A stretch of DNA of 64,000 bases from Streptosporangiaceae bacterium (GTDB taxonomy: Bacteria > Actinomycetota > Actinomycetes > Streptosporangiales > Streptosporangiaceae), in NCBI GenBank assembly GCA_025964695.1, contig JAOPYK010000191.1:1-64000 (forward strand), written 5' to 3'. This document shows positions 15,220 through 23,402 of the stretch, piece after piece (positions within the stretch are counted from its first letter, which is position 1; the number at the start of each line of letters is the position of its first letter). The translations under genes and the position numbers were made by a program. The notes beneath the pieces were generated by a model that ran no database searches, was not told where the DNA came from, and saw only the letters and a program-made list of their open reading frames with translations.

Positions 15220-17739
15220 TCACCGCATCAGCCAGGTGTCCTTGGAGCCACCTCCTCGCGAGGAGTTGACGATCCTGCTGCCCGCCGGTGCCACCCGGGT
15301 CAGGGCAAGGGGGACGACCGTGGCCTCGGGGCCGAGGCAGACGAAGGCCCGCAGGTCCACGGCGCGTGGTTCCAGGCGCCCGTCCACGAACGATGGATGG
15401 GTCGACAGCGCCACGGTCTCCTGCGCTATCCAACGATCCGGATCGGCACGGATCGCGGCCCGCAGCTGCGCGAGCTCGGCCGGTGACGCGTCGGGGCCGA
15501 TCACCACGCCGTGGCCGCCGTACCCGTCCACCGGCTTGGCCACCAGCTCATCGAGCCGGTCCAGGGCCTCGGCGCGTTGCGCGGCGTCGCGGCAGAGATA
15601 GGTCGGCACGTTGTGGAGCAGGGGCTCCTCGCCCAGGTAGTACTCGATGAGCCGCGGGACGAAGGTGTACAGGGCCTTGTCGTCGGCCACGCCGTTGCCC
15701 GGGGCGTTGGCCAGCACGAGCGTGCCCCGGCCGATCGCCTCCAGCAGACCCGGGCCGAGCGGCCGGCCGTCGGCTGCTGTGGCGCCGAACAGCTCGTCCT
15801 CGTCTATGCGCCGGTACAGCACCTCGATGGGCATGTCTCCGGCTCGTACCGTGCCATCCGCGGCGACGACGAGTTCGGAGGGCCGGACCAGTGGTATCGC
15901 CAGCTGGTCCGCCAGCAGCTGATGTTCGTAGAACGCGGAGTCCTTGGGTCCCATGGTCACCAGGGCCAGCGCGGACGAGGTCGACGTCAGAGCGGCCCGC
16001 AGCGTCGCCATCGCGTGGGAGGGCGCCGGAGCGTGGGCGGCGCGGACCAGCTCGGGCATCACCCGGGCGGCCAGCCAGCGGTTGGCCAGGGCATAGCCGA
16101 GGCCGGAGGGCACCCGCAGGTTGTCCTCCAGCACCGACCAGCGGCCCGCGTCGTCGCGGACCAGGTCGATGCCCGCGACCGCGCACCGTACGATCCCGGC
16201 GGGCACCTTCGCGCCGGCCGCGTCCAGCCCGGGGGACTCGTCGATCGCCCACCCGGGCAGCACCTTGTCGGCCACCACCTCGCGTGCCCCGTACGCATCG
16301 TGCAGGAACGCCTCCAGCGCTCGCACTCGCTGGGCCAGCCCGGCCTGCAGCGGCGTCCAGTCCTCGGCGGCGATCGCTCGCGGCACGAGGTCGACGGGAA
16401 AGAGCCGATCCTCTTCGCCGTCGATGTGAAAGTACATCCCGAGCCGGTGCTGCACCTCGTCGCGCTGCCGCTCACGTTCGCGGAGCCCGTCCGCGCCGAT
16501 CCGGTCGAGCGCGTTGAGGATCAGGCCATAGGGTCCGCGGGCACTGTGGTCGAACACGATCGCTTCATCGCAGGAGGTGTCGTACCCCGCGAGCATCGCG
16601 GTCACCTCGACGCGATTGGGTCCCGCGCCCGGCTGCCATTCTGTGTTGGCACGGGTCTCCGCGAGCAGCAGGTCCACGACCTCCTCCAGGCCGCCGCCGG
16701 CGAAAGCGCGGCGTTGCCGCGCCGCCGAGCTGCCCCGCGCCATCGACGCCTCCGCCAGCTCGGCGACGAGGTCCCAGTCGCCGTTGTTCTCCAGCGTGGG
16801 GCGGAGTTCGTGGAGCAGGCGCCGCAGCACCTTGCCGGCCGGCATGGGCCGTCCGCTGAGGGGATCGACGAGTTCGCCCTCCAGCCCGCTCCGCGCCGCC
16901 CGCCAGGTGGTGGCGCGGACCAGCTCGGTACGGACCGGGAGCTGCGGCCGGCCGGTCCGCACCGCGTCCATCTCCACGATCACCAGCGCCCGGAACAGCC
17001 CGGCGAGCAGAGCCACGTCCTCCACCCGGGGGCAGGCGTCGCACAGCCGGAGCTCCACGGTGGGCAGATGGGCGGAGGGGCGCACGTCGAAATAGATCAT
17101 GCCCGGATCGGTGATCACCCCGGTCCGGATGAGGTCCTGCACCATCCGGTCGTACTCGTCCGCCGATTCCAGCGACGGCACCGGGCCGGTGGTGGGCCAG
17201 CGCTGCCAGAGTACGGTGCGGTAGCTCGCGTAGCCGGAGTCCATCCCCAGCCAGAACGGTGAGCTGGCCGAGAGTGCGAGCAGCGACGGCAGCCAGGCCG
17301 ACACCCGGTGCGAGACGGCCACCGCCAGGTCACGGTCACCGACGTCGACGTGCACCTGTGCCCCGCAGATCAGCTGCTCCCGCGCCAGGATCTGGTACTC
17401 CTCCAGCATGTTCTCGTAGCGCGGGTCGGGAGTGACCTTGAGGGCTTCCAGATCCACGATGGGCACCGTGCCTGCGGCGACGATGCCCAGGCCAAGCGGC
17501 TCGGCCGCCGTGACCACGCCGCGGCGCAGCGCCGCCAGGTCCTCGACCAGATCGATGAGGCGGACGAAGGGTCGGCTGTTCGTCTCCACCACGGAGCGCT
17601 GGAGCTCCCCGCTGAACCTGTCTGCGGGCAGTTGCTGCAGCAGGCTGTCGGCCCGTGGCATCAGCCGGCGGGTCTCGAGATCCACCGTGTGGAACTCTTC
17701 CTCGACCCCTACGGCCACGAATTCCGGACGTTCAGGCAT
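15220..17739 (-). CDS. Carboxylate-amine ligase (GCS2/YbdK) fused to circularly permuted type 2 ATP-grasp
   Basis: An 839-residue two-domain fusion. Residues 1-370 are a YbdK-type glutamate-cysteine-ligase fold (VGVEEEFHTVD at 10-20, CGAQVHVDVGD near 125, TVELRLCDACPR near 227). Residues about 375-830 are a circularly permuted type 2 ATP-grasp (FDHSARGPYG, LFPVDLVPR near 446, VLEDNLRVPSGLGYAL at 536-551, LVAKPVDGYGGHGV, and the terminal RIVNSSRGGGSKDTW). Both domains join a carboxylate to an amine at ATP's expense, so the protein could form two successive amide bonds. It heads a leftward operon with the AsnO-like and EgtC-like proteins. The product is unknown; a short amidated or gamma-glutamyl peptide is inferred. 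ATG at 17739; 250 bp of upstream DNA lacks other genes. Confidence 0.88.
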   Translation of the reverse strand: MPERPEFVAVGVEEEFHTVDLETRRLMPRADSLLQQLPADRFSGELQRSVVETNSRPFVRLIDLVEDLAALRRGVVTAAEPLGLGIVAAGTVPIVDLEALKVTPDPRYENMLEEYQILAREQLICGAQVHVDVGDRDLAVAVSHRVSAWLPSLLALSASSPFWLGMDSGYASYRTVLWQRWPTTGPVPSLESADEYDRMVQDLIRTGVITDPGMIYFDVRPSAHLPTVELRLCDACPRVEDVALLAGLFRALVIVEMDAVRTGRPQLPVRTELVRATTWRAARSGLEGELVDPLSGRPMPAGKVLRRLLHELRPTLENNGDWDLVAELAEASMARGSSAARQRRAFAGGGLEEVVDLLLAETRANTEWQPGAGPNRVEVTAMLAGYDTSCDEAIVFDHSARGPYGLILNALDRIGADGLRERERQRDEVQHRLGMYFHIDGEEDRLFPVDLVPRAIAAEDWTPLQAGLAQRVRALEAFLHDAYGAREVVADKVLPGWAIDESPGLDAAGAKVPAGIVRCAVAGIDLVRDDAGRWSVLEDNLRVPSGLGYALANRWLAARVMPELVRAAHAPAPSHAMATLRAALTSTSSALALVTMGPKDSAFYEHQLLADQLAIPLVRPSELVVAADGTVRAGDMPIEVLYRRIDEDELFGATAADGRPLGPGLLEAIGRGTLVLANAPGNGVADDKALYTFVPRLIEYYLGEEPLLHNVPTYLCRDAAQRAEALDRLDELVAKPVDGYGGHGVVIGPDASPAELAQLRAAIRADPDRWIAQETVALSTHPSFVDGRLEPRAVDLRAFVCLGPEATVVPLALTRVAPAGSRIVNSSRGGGSKDTWLMR

Positions 17740-17988
17740 CTGTCGGAGAATACGTACAACGTGTTACGGCCGTATATCCATGACATGCCGTCCGGGTGTG
17801 AGCTCGCTCGGCCAACCAGTCATTTCGGACACTGTGCATAGATCCGCAGTGCCCAGAAGCAGGGAAGGTAATCCCCTGACGATCAGTGACGCCCGTGAAC
17901 GCCCGTGCCGGGTCCGGAGCGTGCGGCGGTCGCCGTGAGGTTGCCGCGTCGCCGGTCACGGGCATCGGGGATCATGCCGGGACGATGC

Positions 17989-18984
17989 CTACAGCCAGCC
18001 GCGCCTCTTGAAGATGGTGTAGAGGCCGATGCTGCTGATGACGAGGATGAGCACGCTGGTGAGGAAGCCCCATTGCCGGCTGAAGCCGGGGTAGGGGACG
18101 TTCATCCCGTAGAAGCCGGTGACGGCGGTCGGCACCGCAATGATCGCCGCCCAGCTGGTGACCTTCTTCATCACCTCGTTGAGCCGGTTGTTCTGCAGGG
18201 CCAGCCGGGTGTCCATGGCGTTGGAGACCCCGTCGCGCAGGCTGTCGGTCCACTCCGCGGCGCGCAGGGTGTGGTCGTAGACGTCCTGGAAGTACGGCCC
18301 CATCTCGGTGGGCACGACATGCAGATCGCGGCGCAGCAGCGTGTTGACCACCTCGCGCATGGGGAGCAGCACCCGGCGGAGCAGCACCAGGCTCTTGCGC
18401 AGCGCGAAGGCCCTGCGTTGCATGGTCCGGTCCGAGATCCGCTCCTCGAAGAGCAGGTCCTCCAGCTTCTCGAGCTCGCGGTCGAGCACCTGGACGGCGT
18501 CGAAATGCTGGTCGACGACCAGGTCCAGCAGGCCGTGCAGCAGGAACGCGACGCCGTACCTGGCGAGATCCGCCTGGTCGTCCCAGAGCCGGACCAGCGC
18601 GTCGATGTCGAAGCCCTGGTTCTGCCGCACGGTCACCAGGGCCCGCTCGGTGATGAAGGCAGACACCTCGACCGTCGTCAGCTCTCCGCTGGCCGCGTCG
18701 AGCCGCGTGGAGTAGACGTTGAGGAACAGGTGCCCCTGGTAGCGGTCCAATTTGGCGCGCTCGTGCTCGCTGACGGCATCCTCGACGGCATGCGGGTCCA
18801 GGCCGAGTTCCTCGGTGATCAGCTTGAGGTCGTCCGGCCCGGGCGCGCACAGATCGAGCCAGACGAGCGTGTCGTCCTGCTCGAGGTAGTCGCTGATCTC
18901 GGCGGCGGGGAACCCATCCGTCTCCAGCGTCCCGTATCGCCAGACCCTGGTCCGGTGCGGTGGCCGATCGCCCTCGCCGCTCAC
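17989..18984 (-). CDS. corA: CorA-family magnesium/divalent cation channel
   Basis: A 331-residue inner-membrane protein. A long cytoplasmic alpha/beta domain (AEISDYLEQDDTLVWLDL, then coiled helices with LDRELEKLEDLLFEER) precedes two C-terminal transmembrane helices. The hallmark GMN sits between them (FYGMNVPYPGF) in the pore loop, and the C-terminus is basic (FKRRGWL). The GTG start at 18984 has GAGG 5 bases upstream and lies 7 bp after the stop of the protein mannosyltransferase, so the two are co-transcribed. Upstream in-frame starts would overlap that gene and are unlikely. Confidence 0.9.
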   Translation of the reverse strand: MSGEGDRPPHRTRVWRYGTLETDGFPAAEISDYLEQDDTLVWLDLCAPGPDDLKLITEELGLDPHAVEDAVSEHERAKLDRYQGHLFLNVYSTRLDAASGELTTVEVSAFITERALVTVRQNQGFDIDALVRLWDDQADLARYGVAFLLHGLLDLVVDQHFDAVQVLDRELEKLEDLLFEERISDRTMQRRAFALRKSLVLLRRVLLPMREVVNTLLRRDLHVVPTEMGPYFQDVYDHTLRAAEWTDSLRDGVSNAMDTRLALQNNRLNEVMKKVTSWAAIIAVPTAVTGFYGMNVPYPGFSRQWGFLTSVLILVISSIGLYTIFKRRGWL

Positions 18985-18991
18985 GGTCGCC

Positions 18992-20566
18992 TCAAATCCA
19001 GCTGTTGAGCCACATCCGGGCATGCCAGGAGTCATACGGGATGACCTTGGCGGCCAGCACCGGATACAGGTAGAAGAAGTCCGCCAGCACCACCAGCATG
19101 TACGCGCCGGCCGCCGCCGCACCGATGACCCGGCGCAGGCCGGGTTCCTGGGCGGGCCCGATGATCATCCCCAGCATCAGCACGATGGCGAGCACCATGA
19201 ACGGCAGCATCGGCGTGGCGTAGAACAGGAACATCGTCCGGTCGTCGAAGGCGGGCCAGAACCACGGAAGCCAGCCCGCGCCATAGCCCAGCAGGATCGC
19301 TCCGGCCCGCCAGTCGCGCTGCAGCACCCAGACGATCAGCACCATGACGAGCGCGACGACCGCGGCCCACCAGATCGCAGGGGTGCCGATGCCCAGGATC
19401 TCGCGCGAGCATTTGGCCGCGCCGCAGCCGGACTTGGGCTCGGTGTAGAAGAACGCCACCGGCCGGCGCAGGATCGGCCAGTCCCACGGCCAGGACTGAT
19501 AAGGATGCTTGGCGTGGAGGTTGGTGTGGAAGTTCCACATCTCCTTGTGGTAGTTCCACAGCTTCGGCATCGCCTCGAACGGCCGCCACACCGGATTCGA
19601 TGCGATCTTGCCGCGCCCCCAGCCCCCGGCGGTGAATATCCACCCGGACCAGGACGCGATGTAGGTGACGGTGGAGACGACGACCAGGAAGACGAAGGAG
19701 GGCAGCGCCTCCAGGATCAGCGTGCCGCGGACCGGGTGCTGGACCCCGGCGGCACGCCGCGCGCTCCAGTCCCACACCACGACCATGAGGCCGAACGCGG
19801 CGATGTAGAAGATGCCGGTCCACTTGGTCGCCACGGCCAGCCCGAGACACAGGCCCGCCGCGATCCGCCACCAGTGCATGACGAACGGGCCGAGTCCCTC
19901 GCCGAACCCACCGGACGCCTCGACCTTGGCGGCCAGCCGGGCCCGGGCCAGGTCCCGGTCGATGACCAGGCAGCCGAACGCGCAGAGAATCCAGAACATC
20001 ACGAAGATGTCGAGCAGCGCCGTGCGGCTGGTCACCAGCTCCAGCCCGTCGAGCGCGAGCAGCATCCCGGCCGCGCAGCCGAGCAGCGTCGAGCGCGTCA
20101 TCCGCCGGGCGATACGGGCCACGATCAGCACCGACAATGTGCCGATCAGCGCCGGCATGAAGCGCCAGCCGAAGGGGGTCGCGCCGAACAACCACTCGCC
20201 GATCGAGATCATCCACTTGCCGACCGGGGGATGGGCGACGAAGGCCCCGCCGCCCTGCCAGACCTGGTCGGCATGGCCTCCGAGGAAGAGCTTGTCGGCC
20301 TCTCCGTGGGGGCTGTCGATGGTCGAGTGCTCATAGCCGAACTTGAGCAGCGCGTACGCGTCCTTGGCGTAGTAGGTCTCGTCGAAGACCACGCTCTTGG
20401 GGTTGCCCAGCCGGTCGAAGCGCAGAAACGCCGCGAGCGCCGTCACCAGCAGGGGTCCCAGCCAGCCCGCCAGCCGGCTGCCCGGGATCACTGGTGTGAG
20501 CCAGTCCCGCAGGTCAGGTCTGCGGGGTCGCTCCATCGGCTTAGTCTCCGGCCGGAGTTCCGTCAT
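18992..20566 (-). CDS. pmt: Dolichyl-phosphate-mannose-type protein O-mannosyltransferase
   Basis: A 524-residue GT39 membrane glycosyltransferase that moves mannose from polyprenyl-phosphate-mannose to Ser/Thr of Sec-exported proteins. The first extracytoplasmic loop carries the catalytic Asp-Glu (VVFDETYYAKDAY, residues 62-63), followed by about ten hydrophobic segments and the conserved PMT C-terminal region (FYATPMLPFMVLA). It is divergent from rsmI, with start codons about 50 bp apart, the same pair as Rv1002c/Rv1003. corA follows within 8 bp. The ATG at 20566 is favoured by family alignment, although its ribosome-binding site is weak. Confidence 0.92.
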   Translation of the reverse strand: MTELRPETKPMERPRRPDLRDWLTPVIPGSRLAGWLGPLLVTALAAFLRFDRLGNPKSVVFDETYYAKDAYALLKFGYEHSTIDSPHGEADKLFLGGHADQVWQGGGAFVAHPPVGKWMISIGEWLFGATPFGWRFMPALIGTLSVLIVARIARRMTRSTLLGCAAGMLLALDGLELVTSRTALLDIFVMFWILCAFGCLVIDRDLARARLAAKVEASGGFGEGLGPFVMHWWRIAAGLCLGLAVATKWTGIFYIAAFGLMVVVWDWSARRAAGVQHPVRGTLILEALPSFVFLVVVSTVTYIASWSGWIFTAGGWGRGKIASNPVWRPFEAMPKLWNYHKEMWNFHTNLHAKHPYQSWPWDWPILRRPVAFFYTEPKSGCGAAKCSREILGIGTPAIWWAAVVALVMVLIVWVLQRDWRAGAILLGYGAGWLPWFWPAFDDRTMFLFYATPMLPFMVLAIVLMLGMIIGPAQEPGLRRVIGAAAAGAYMLVVLADFFYLYPVLAAKVIPYDSWHARMWLNSWI

Positions 20567-20618
20567 CGCCACCCGGCCATCGTAAGGGGGTCTCCGCCCC
20601 TCCGGGAGAATGAGCGGC

Positions 20619-21455
20619 ATGCCTGGACAGCTGATACTCGCGGGAGCACCCATCGGAAGACCCGAAGACGCCTCGGCGCGGCTGCGGGAGGCGCTCGCCA
20701 CCGCCGGCATCATCGCGGCCGAGGACACCAGGAGGCTACGCCGGCTCGCCGCTGATCTGGGTATCGAGCTCAGGGCCAGAGTCGTGTCCTATTTCGATCA
20801 GAATGAACGGGCCCGGGCCGAGGAACTTCTGCGCGATCTGCTGGACGGGCACGACGTGCTGGTCATCACCGATGCGGGTCTGCCGGGCGTGTCCGACCCC
20901 GGTTACCGGCTGGTGGTCGCCGCCGTGGCCGAGAACGTGCCCGTCACCGTCGTACCGGGGCCGTCCGCCGTCACCACCGCCCTGGTCGTCTCGGGGCTGC
21001 CGTCCGACCGGTTCTGTTTCGAAGGGTTCCTGCCCCGTAAGGCCGGTGAGCGGGCGGGGCGGCTGGCCGCGCTGGCCGCCGAGCCCCGCACCATGGTGTT
21101 CTTCGAGGCCCCGCACCGGCTGGCGGCCGCGTTGCTCGCGCTGGCGGAGGCGTTCGGGGCGGATCGGCCCGCCGCCGTCTGCCGCGAGCTGACCAAGACC
21201 TACGAGGAGGTACGGCGAGGCCCGCTCGGGGATCTCGCGGAGTGGGCGGCGGCCGGTGTGAAGGGAGAGATCACCGTCGTAGTGGGAGGCGCGCCGGCAC
21301 GCGCCGGCATCGAGGACCCGGGCGAGCTGGCGGCCGAGGTCGCTCGCCGCGAGGCCGCGGGGACTCCGCGCAAGCAGGCCATCGGCGAGGTGGCCAAGGA
21401 GAACGGGCAACCCAAGCGAGTCGTCTACGATGCCGTTCTGGCGGCCCGTTCCTGA
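20619..21455 (+). CDS. rsmI: 16S rRNA (cytidine1402-2'-O)-methyltransferase RsmI
   Basis: A SAM-dependent tetrapyrrole-methylase-fold enzyme that 2'-O-methylates C1402 in the ribosomal P site. Visible motifs are LILAGAPIGRPEDAS, AAEDTRRLRRLA, VSYFDQNERAR, VITDAGLPGVSDPGYRLV (SAM site) and VPGPSAVTTALVVSGL, with a C-terminal DNA-binding-like tail (AGTPRKQAIGEVAKENGQPK). The start at 20619 (MPGQLILAG) matches the usual family N-terminus and has GGGAG 10 bases upstream; ATG at 20610 is the alternative. It is divergent from pmt, as in mycobacteria. Confidence 0.94.
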   Translation: MPGQLILAGAPIGRPEDASARLREALATAGIIAAEDTRRLRRLAADLGIELRARVVSYFDQNERARAEELLRDLLDGHDVLVITDAGLPGVSDPGYRLVVAAVAENVPVTVVPGPSAVTTALVVSGLPSDRFCFEGFLPRKAGERAGRLAALAAEPRTMVFFEAPHRLAAALLALAEAFGADRPAAVCRELTKTYEEVRRGPLGDLAEWAAAGVKGEITVVVGGAPARAGIEDPGELAAEVARREAAGTPRKQAIGEVAKENGQPKRVVYDAVLAARS

Positions 21456-21679
21456 CGCTCAGAAATGGTCTGATTACTGTGCGATTGCGGCGCAAGGTGC
21501 ACTCTTAAGTCATGCAACACCATATTCAGGTCAAGTGCGGGTAGATCTCCTTCAAAGTATGCAAGATACATTTGCCCCCCTCTCGCAGAAGACCATTGCC
21601 GAGCCCACACTCAGGGCGAATCGGGATCGGCGGGTGAGAACCCCGCAGGACCCCACGGTTCCCCACAAGAGACGGGGGT

Positions 21680-21970
21680 GTGGCCATGCGAGACACATGC
21701 GTGACGACCGACATATGGAGCTTCCGGTGCCAGCGGTGCGAGCTCCGCTGGGAAGAGGTCTATGAGGCCTGGCACGCCAACGACGGGCACGGCGGCGACG
21801 TGGTGACCTGGCGGAACCACGGGATCGTCTGCTGCCCGCCGTGGTGTGACCCCACCTGCCCGAGCTGTGGCGGGCTGGCCGTGAAGGTCCTGCCCTCGCA
21901 CTGGCACGACGACGTTCTCCGCCGGCAGACCGGGCACGGCCACGTGCCGCAGCCCCGCCGATCGGCCTGA
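21680..21970 (+). CDS. Small cysteine-rich (zinc-ribbon-like) protein
   Basis: A 96-residue (or 94 from ATG 21686) cytoplasmic protein. It has a first Cys pair (FRCQRCELRWEEVYEAWH) and later Cys clusters (VCCPPWCDPTCPSCGGLAVK). Spacing of the first pair and the CPSC pair fits a zinc ribbon with an inserted loop; intervening His residues could add ligands. GGGGGTG lies just upstream of the ATG. The family is unrecognised. The 220 bp upstream contain no gene and are A+T-richer than average, a likely promoter. Confidence 0.6.
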   Translation: MAMRDTCVTTDIWSFRCQRCELRWEEVYEAWHANDGHGGDVVTWRNHGIVCCPPWCDPTCPSCGGLAVKVLPSHWHDDVLRRQTGHGHVPQPRRSA

Positions 21971-22083
21971 GATGGGCGGGGTCGGCTCAGAGCCCAGCAG
22001 TGCCCGGGTTCTGAGCCGGCCGGCCCTGATCGTGGTCGCGCCCCGCGATGGCCTGCCCTGCGGTCGTCGGCCCGGAGCTCGGG

Positions 22084-23310
22084 TCAGCCGGAGGCCACGG
22101 ACAGCTCGCGCGGCGACCGCTGCGGTGGCAGGGCCGGCAACTGCTGCCGGTCCCGTCGGTGCCAGGGCATGGCGAGCACCAGCCAGGGGATGACGAGCAC
22201 GGAACTCATCGCCCACCAGGTGTGGTTCTCCCACCACTGGGTCTCGTCGAACTGCGTGAGGTAGATGTAGCCGAGCCCGGCCCAGACGGCGGCGACATTC
22301 ATCGCCGCGGCGCTCCATCGGGTCGGCCGGGCCACCAGGAACGGCACGAACCAGAGCAGGTACTGCGCACCGAGCCGCGGGGTCACCACCATGAAGGCCA
22401 GCAGCATCGCCGAGGTCAGGTCCACCCGGTCCGCGCGCCGCCACACCCACGCCACGATGCCGATGGTCACGTAGAGCAGGATCTGGCCGACCTTGGAGTA
22501 CGCCGGGACCAGCGCCCAGTTCCCGCCGGTCAGCAGGGCTGTCCAGCCCCATTCGCCGACGATGGGACGGACGCCGCCGAGATACTTCGCCACGTCGAGC
22601 ATGTTCTGCCAGGACGTCTGCACGAACAACGGCAGGGTCACCAGGAACAGGAAGGGCACCGCGCCGGCGGCGACCAGGCCGTACAGCCGCTGCCGCCAGG
22701 TGGGCAGCATGATCAGCACGACCGGGAGCAGGATGATCGGCCAGCTCTTCGCGGACAGGGCGAGGCCGAAGAGCACACCCGCGGCCACGGCACGGTGGGA
22801 ACGGGCGGCAAGGTAGGCGCCCACGAGGAACACCAGGGCGATGGGCTCCACCTGGCCGTGGATCGAAGCGATCATGAGCGCGATCGGGCTGCAGGCGTAC
22901 TGAAACCGGGCCTGCGCCGTGCGTTCACCGCCTGCCAGCCGGCCGACGAGCACGATCAGGACCGTGTCCGCGAGCACTGTGCAGAGCCGTCCGGCGATCT
23001 CCCAGGGCAGCCCGATGGAAAGGGCGAGCGCGTAGAAGTAGGGGATCATCGGCAGGAAGTGCCAGGAGCCGTTGGTGCTGAGCACCGGGTCTTGGCCGGC
23101 CAGGATCGCCTGTCCGGCGGGCTTGAAGCCTTCGATGAAATCGACCGGCTGCCAGGAGTCGGCCGCAGCGGTCAATAGCAGGATCACCCGCAGTCCGATA
23201 CCGACCGAGAGTGAGGTCCATAGTGACGGCCGCCAATGGCGCTTGTGAGCCAAAACGGCTAGCGCGACGCCCGTCAATAGGACAAAGGTGGTGAAAAGTG
23301 GATGATCCAT
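22084..23310 (-). CDS. Multi-pass membrane glycosyltransferase (GT87/GT-C-like)
   Basis: A 408-residue protein with about ten hydrophobic segments. The periplasmic-loop signature MIASIHGQVEPIALVFLVGAYL resembles the His-Gly-Gln-x-Glu motif of actinobacterial GT-C mannosyl- and arabinosyl-type transferases that use polyprenyl-phosphate sugars. A Trp-rich C-terminal loop (WWENHTWWAM) precedes a basic tail. Its start lies 92 bp after the stop of another GT-C protein on the same strand, suggesting a shared transcript. The sugar and acceptor are unknown. Confidence 0.72.
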   Translation of the reverse strand: MDHPLFTTFVLLTGVALAVLAHKRHWRPSLWTSLSVGIGLRVILLLTAAADSWQPVDFIEGFKPAGQAILAGQDPVLSTNGSWHFLPMIPYFYALALSIGLPWEIAGRLCTVLADTVLIVLVGRLAGGERTAQARFQYACSPIALMIASIHGQVEPIALVFLVGAYLAARSHRAVAAGVLFGLALSAKSWPIILLPVVLIMLPTWRQRLYGLVAAGAVPFLFLVTLPLFVQTSWQNMLDVAKYLGGVRPIVGEWGWTALLTGGNWALVPAYSKVGQILLYVTIGIVAWVWRRADRVDLTSAMLLAFMVVTPRLGAQYLLWFVPFLVARPTRWSAAAMNVAAVWAGLGYIYLTQFDETQWWENHTWWAMSSVLVIPWLVLAMPWHRRDRQQLPALPPQRSPRELSVASG

Positions 23311-23402
23311 CGCGTGATCAGCTTGCCAGCCGTACCTCGTCTCTGACCAGGGCTCCCAGCGATTTCATAGAAAGTTTTCAGGAAAGAAAGCTTCCTCAGC
23401 AA

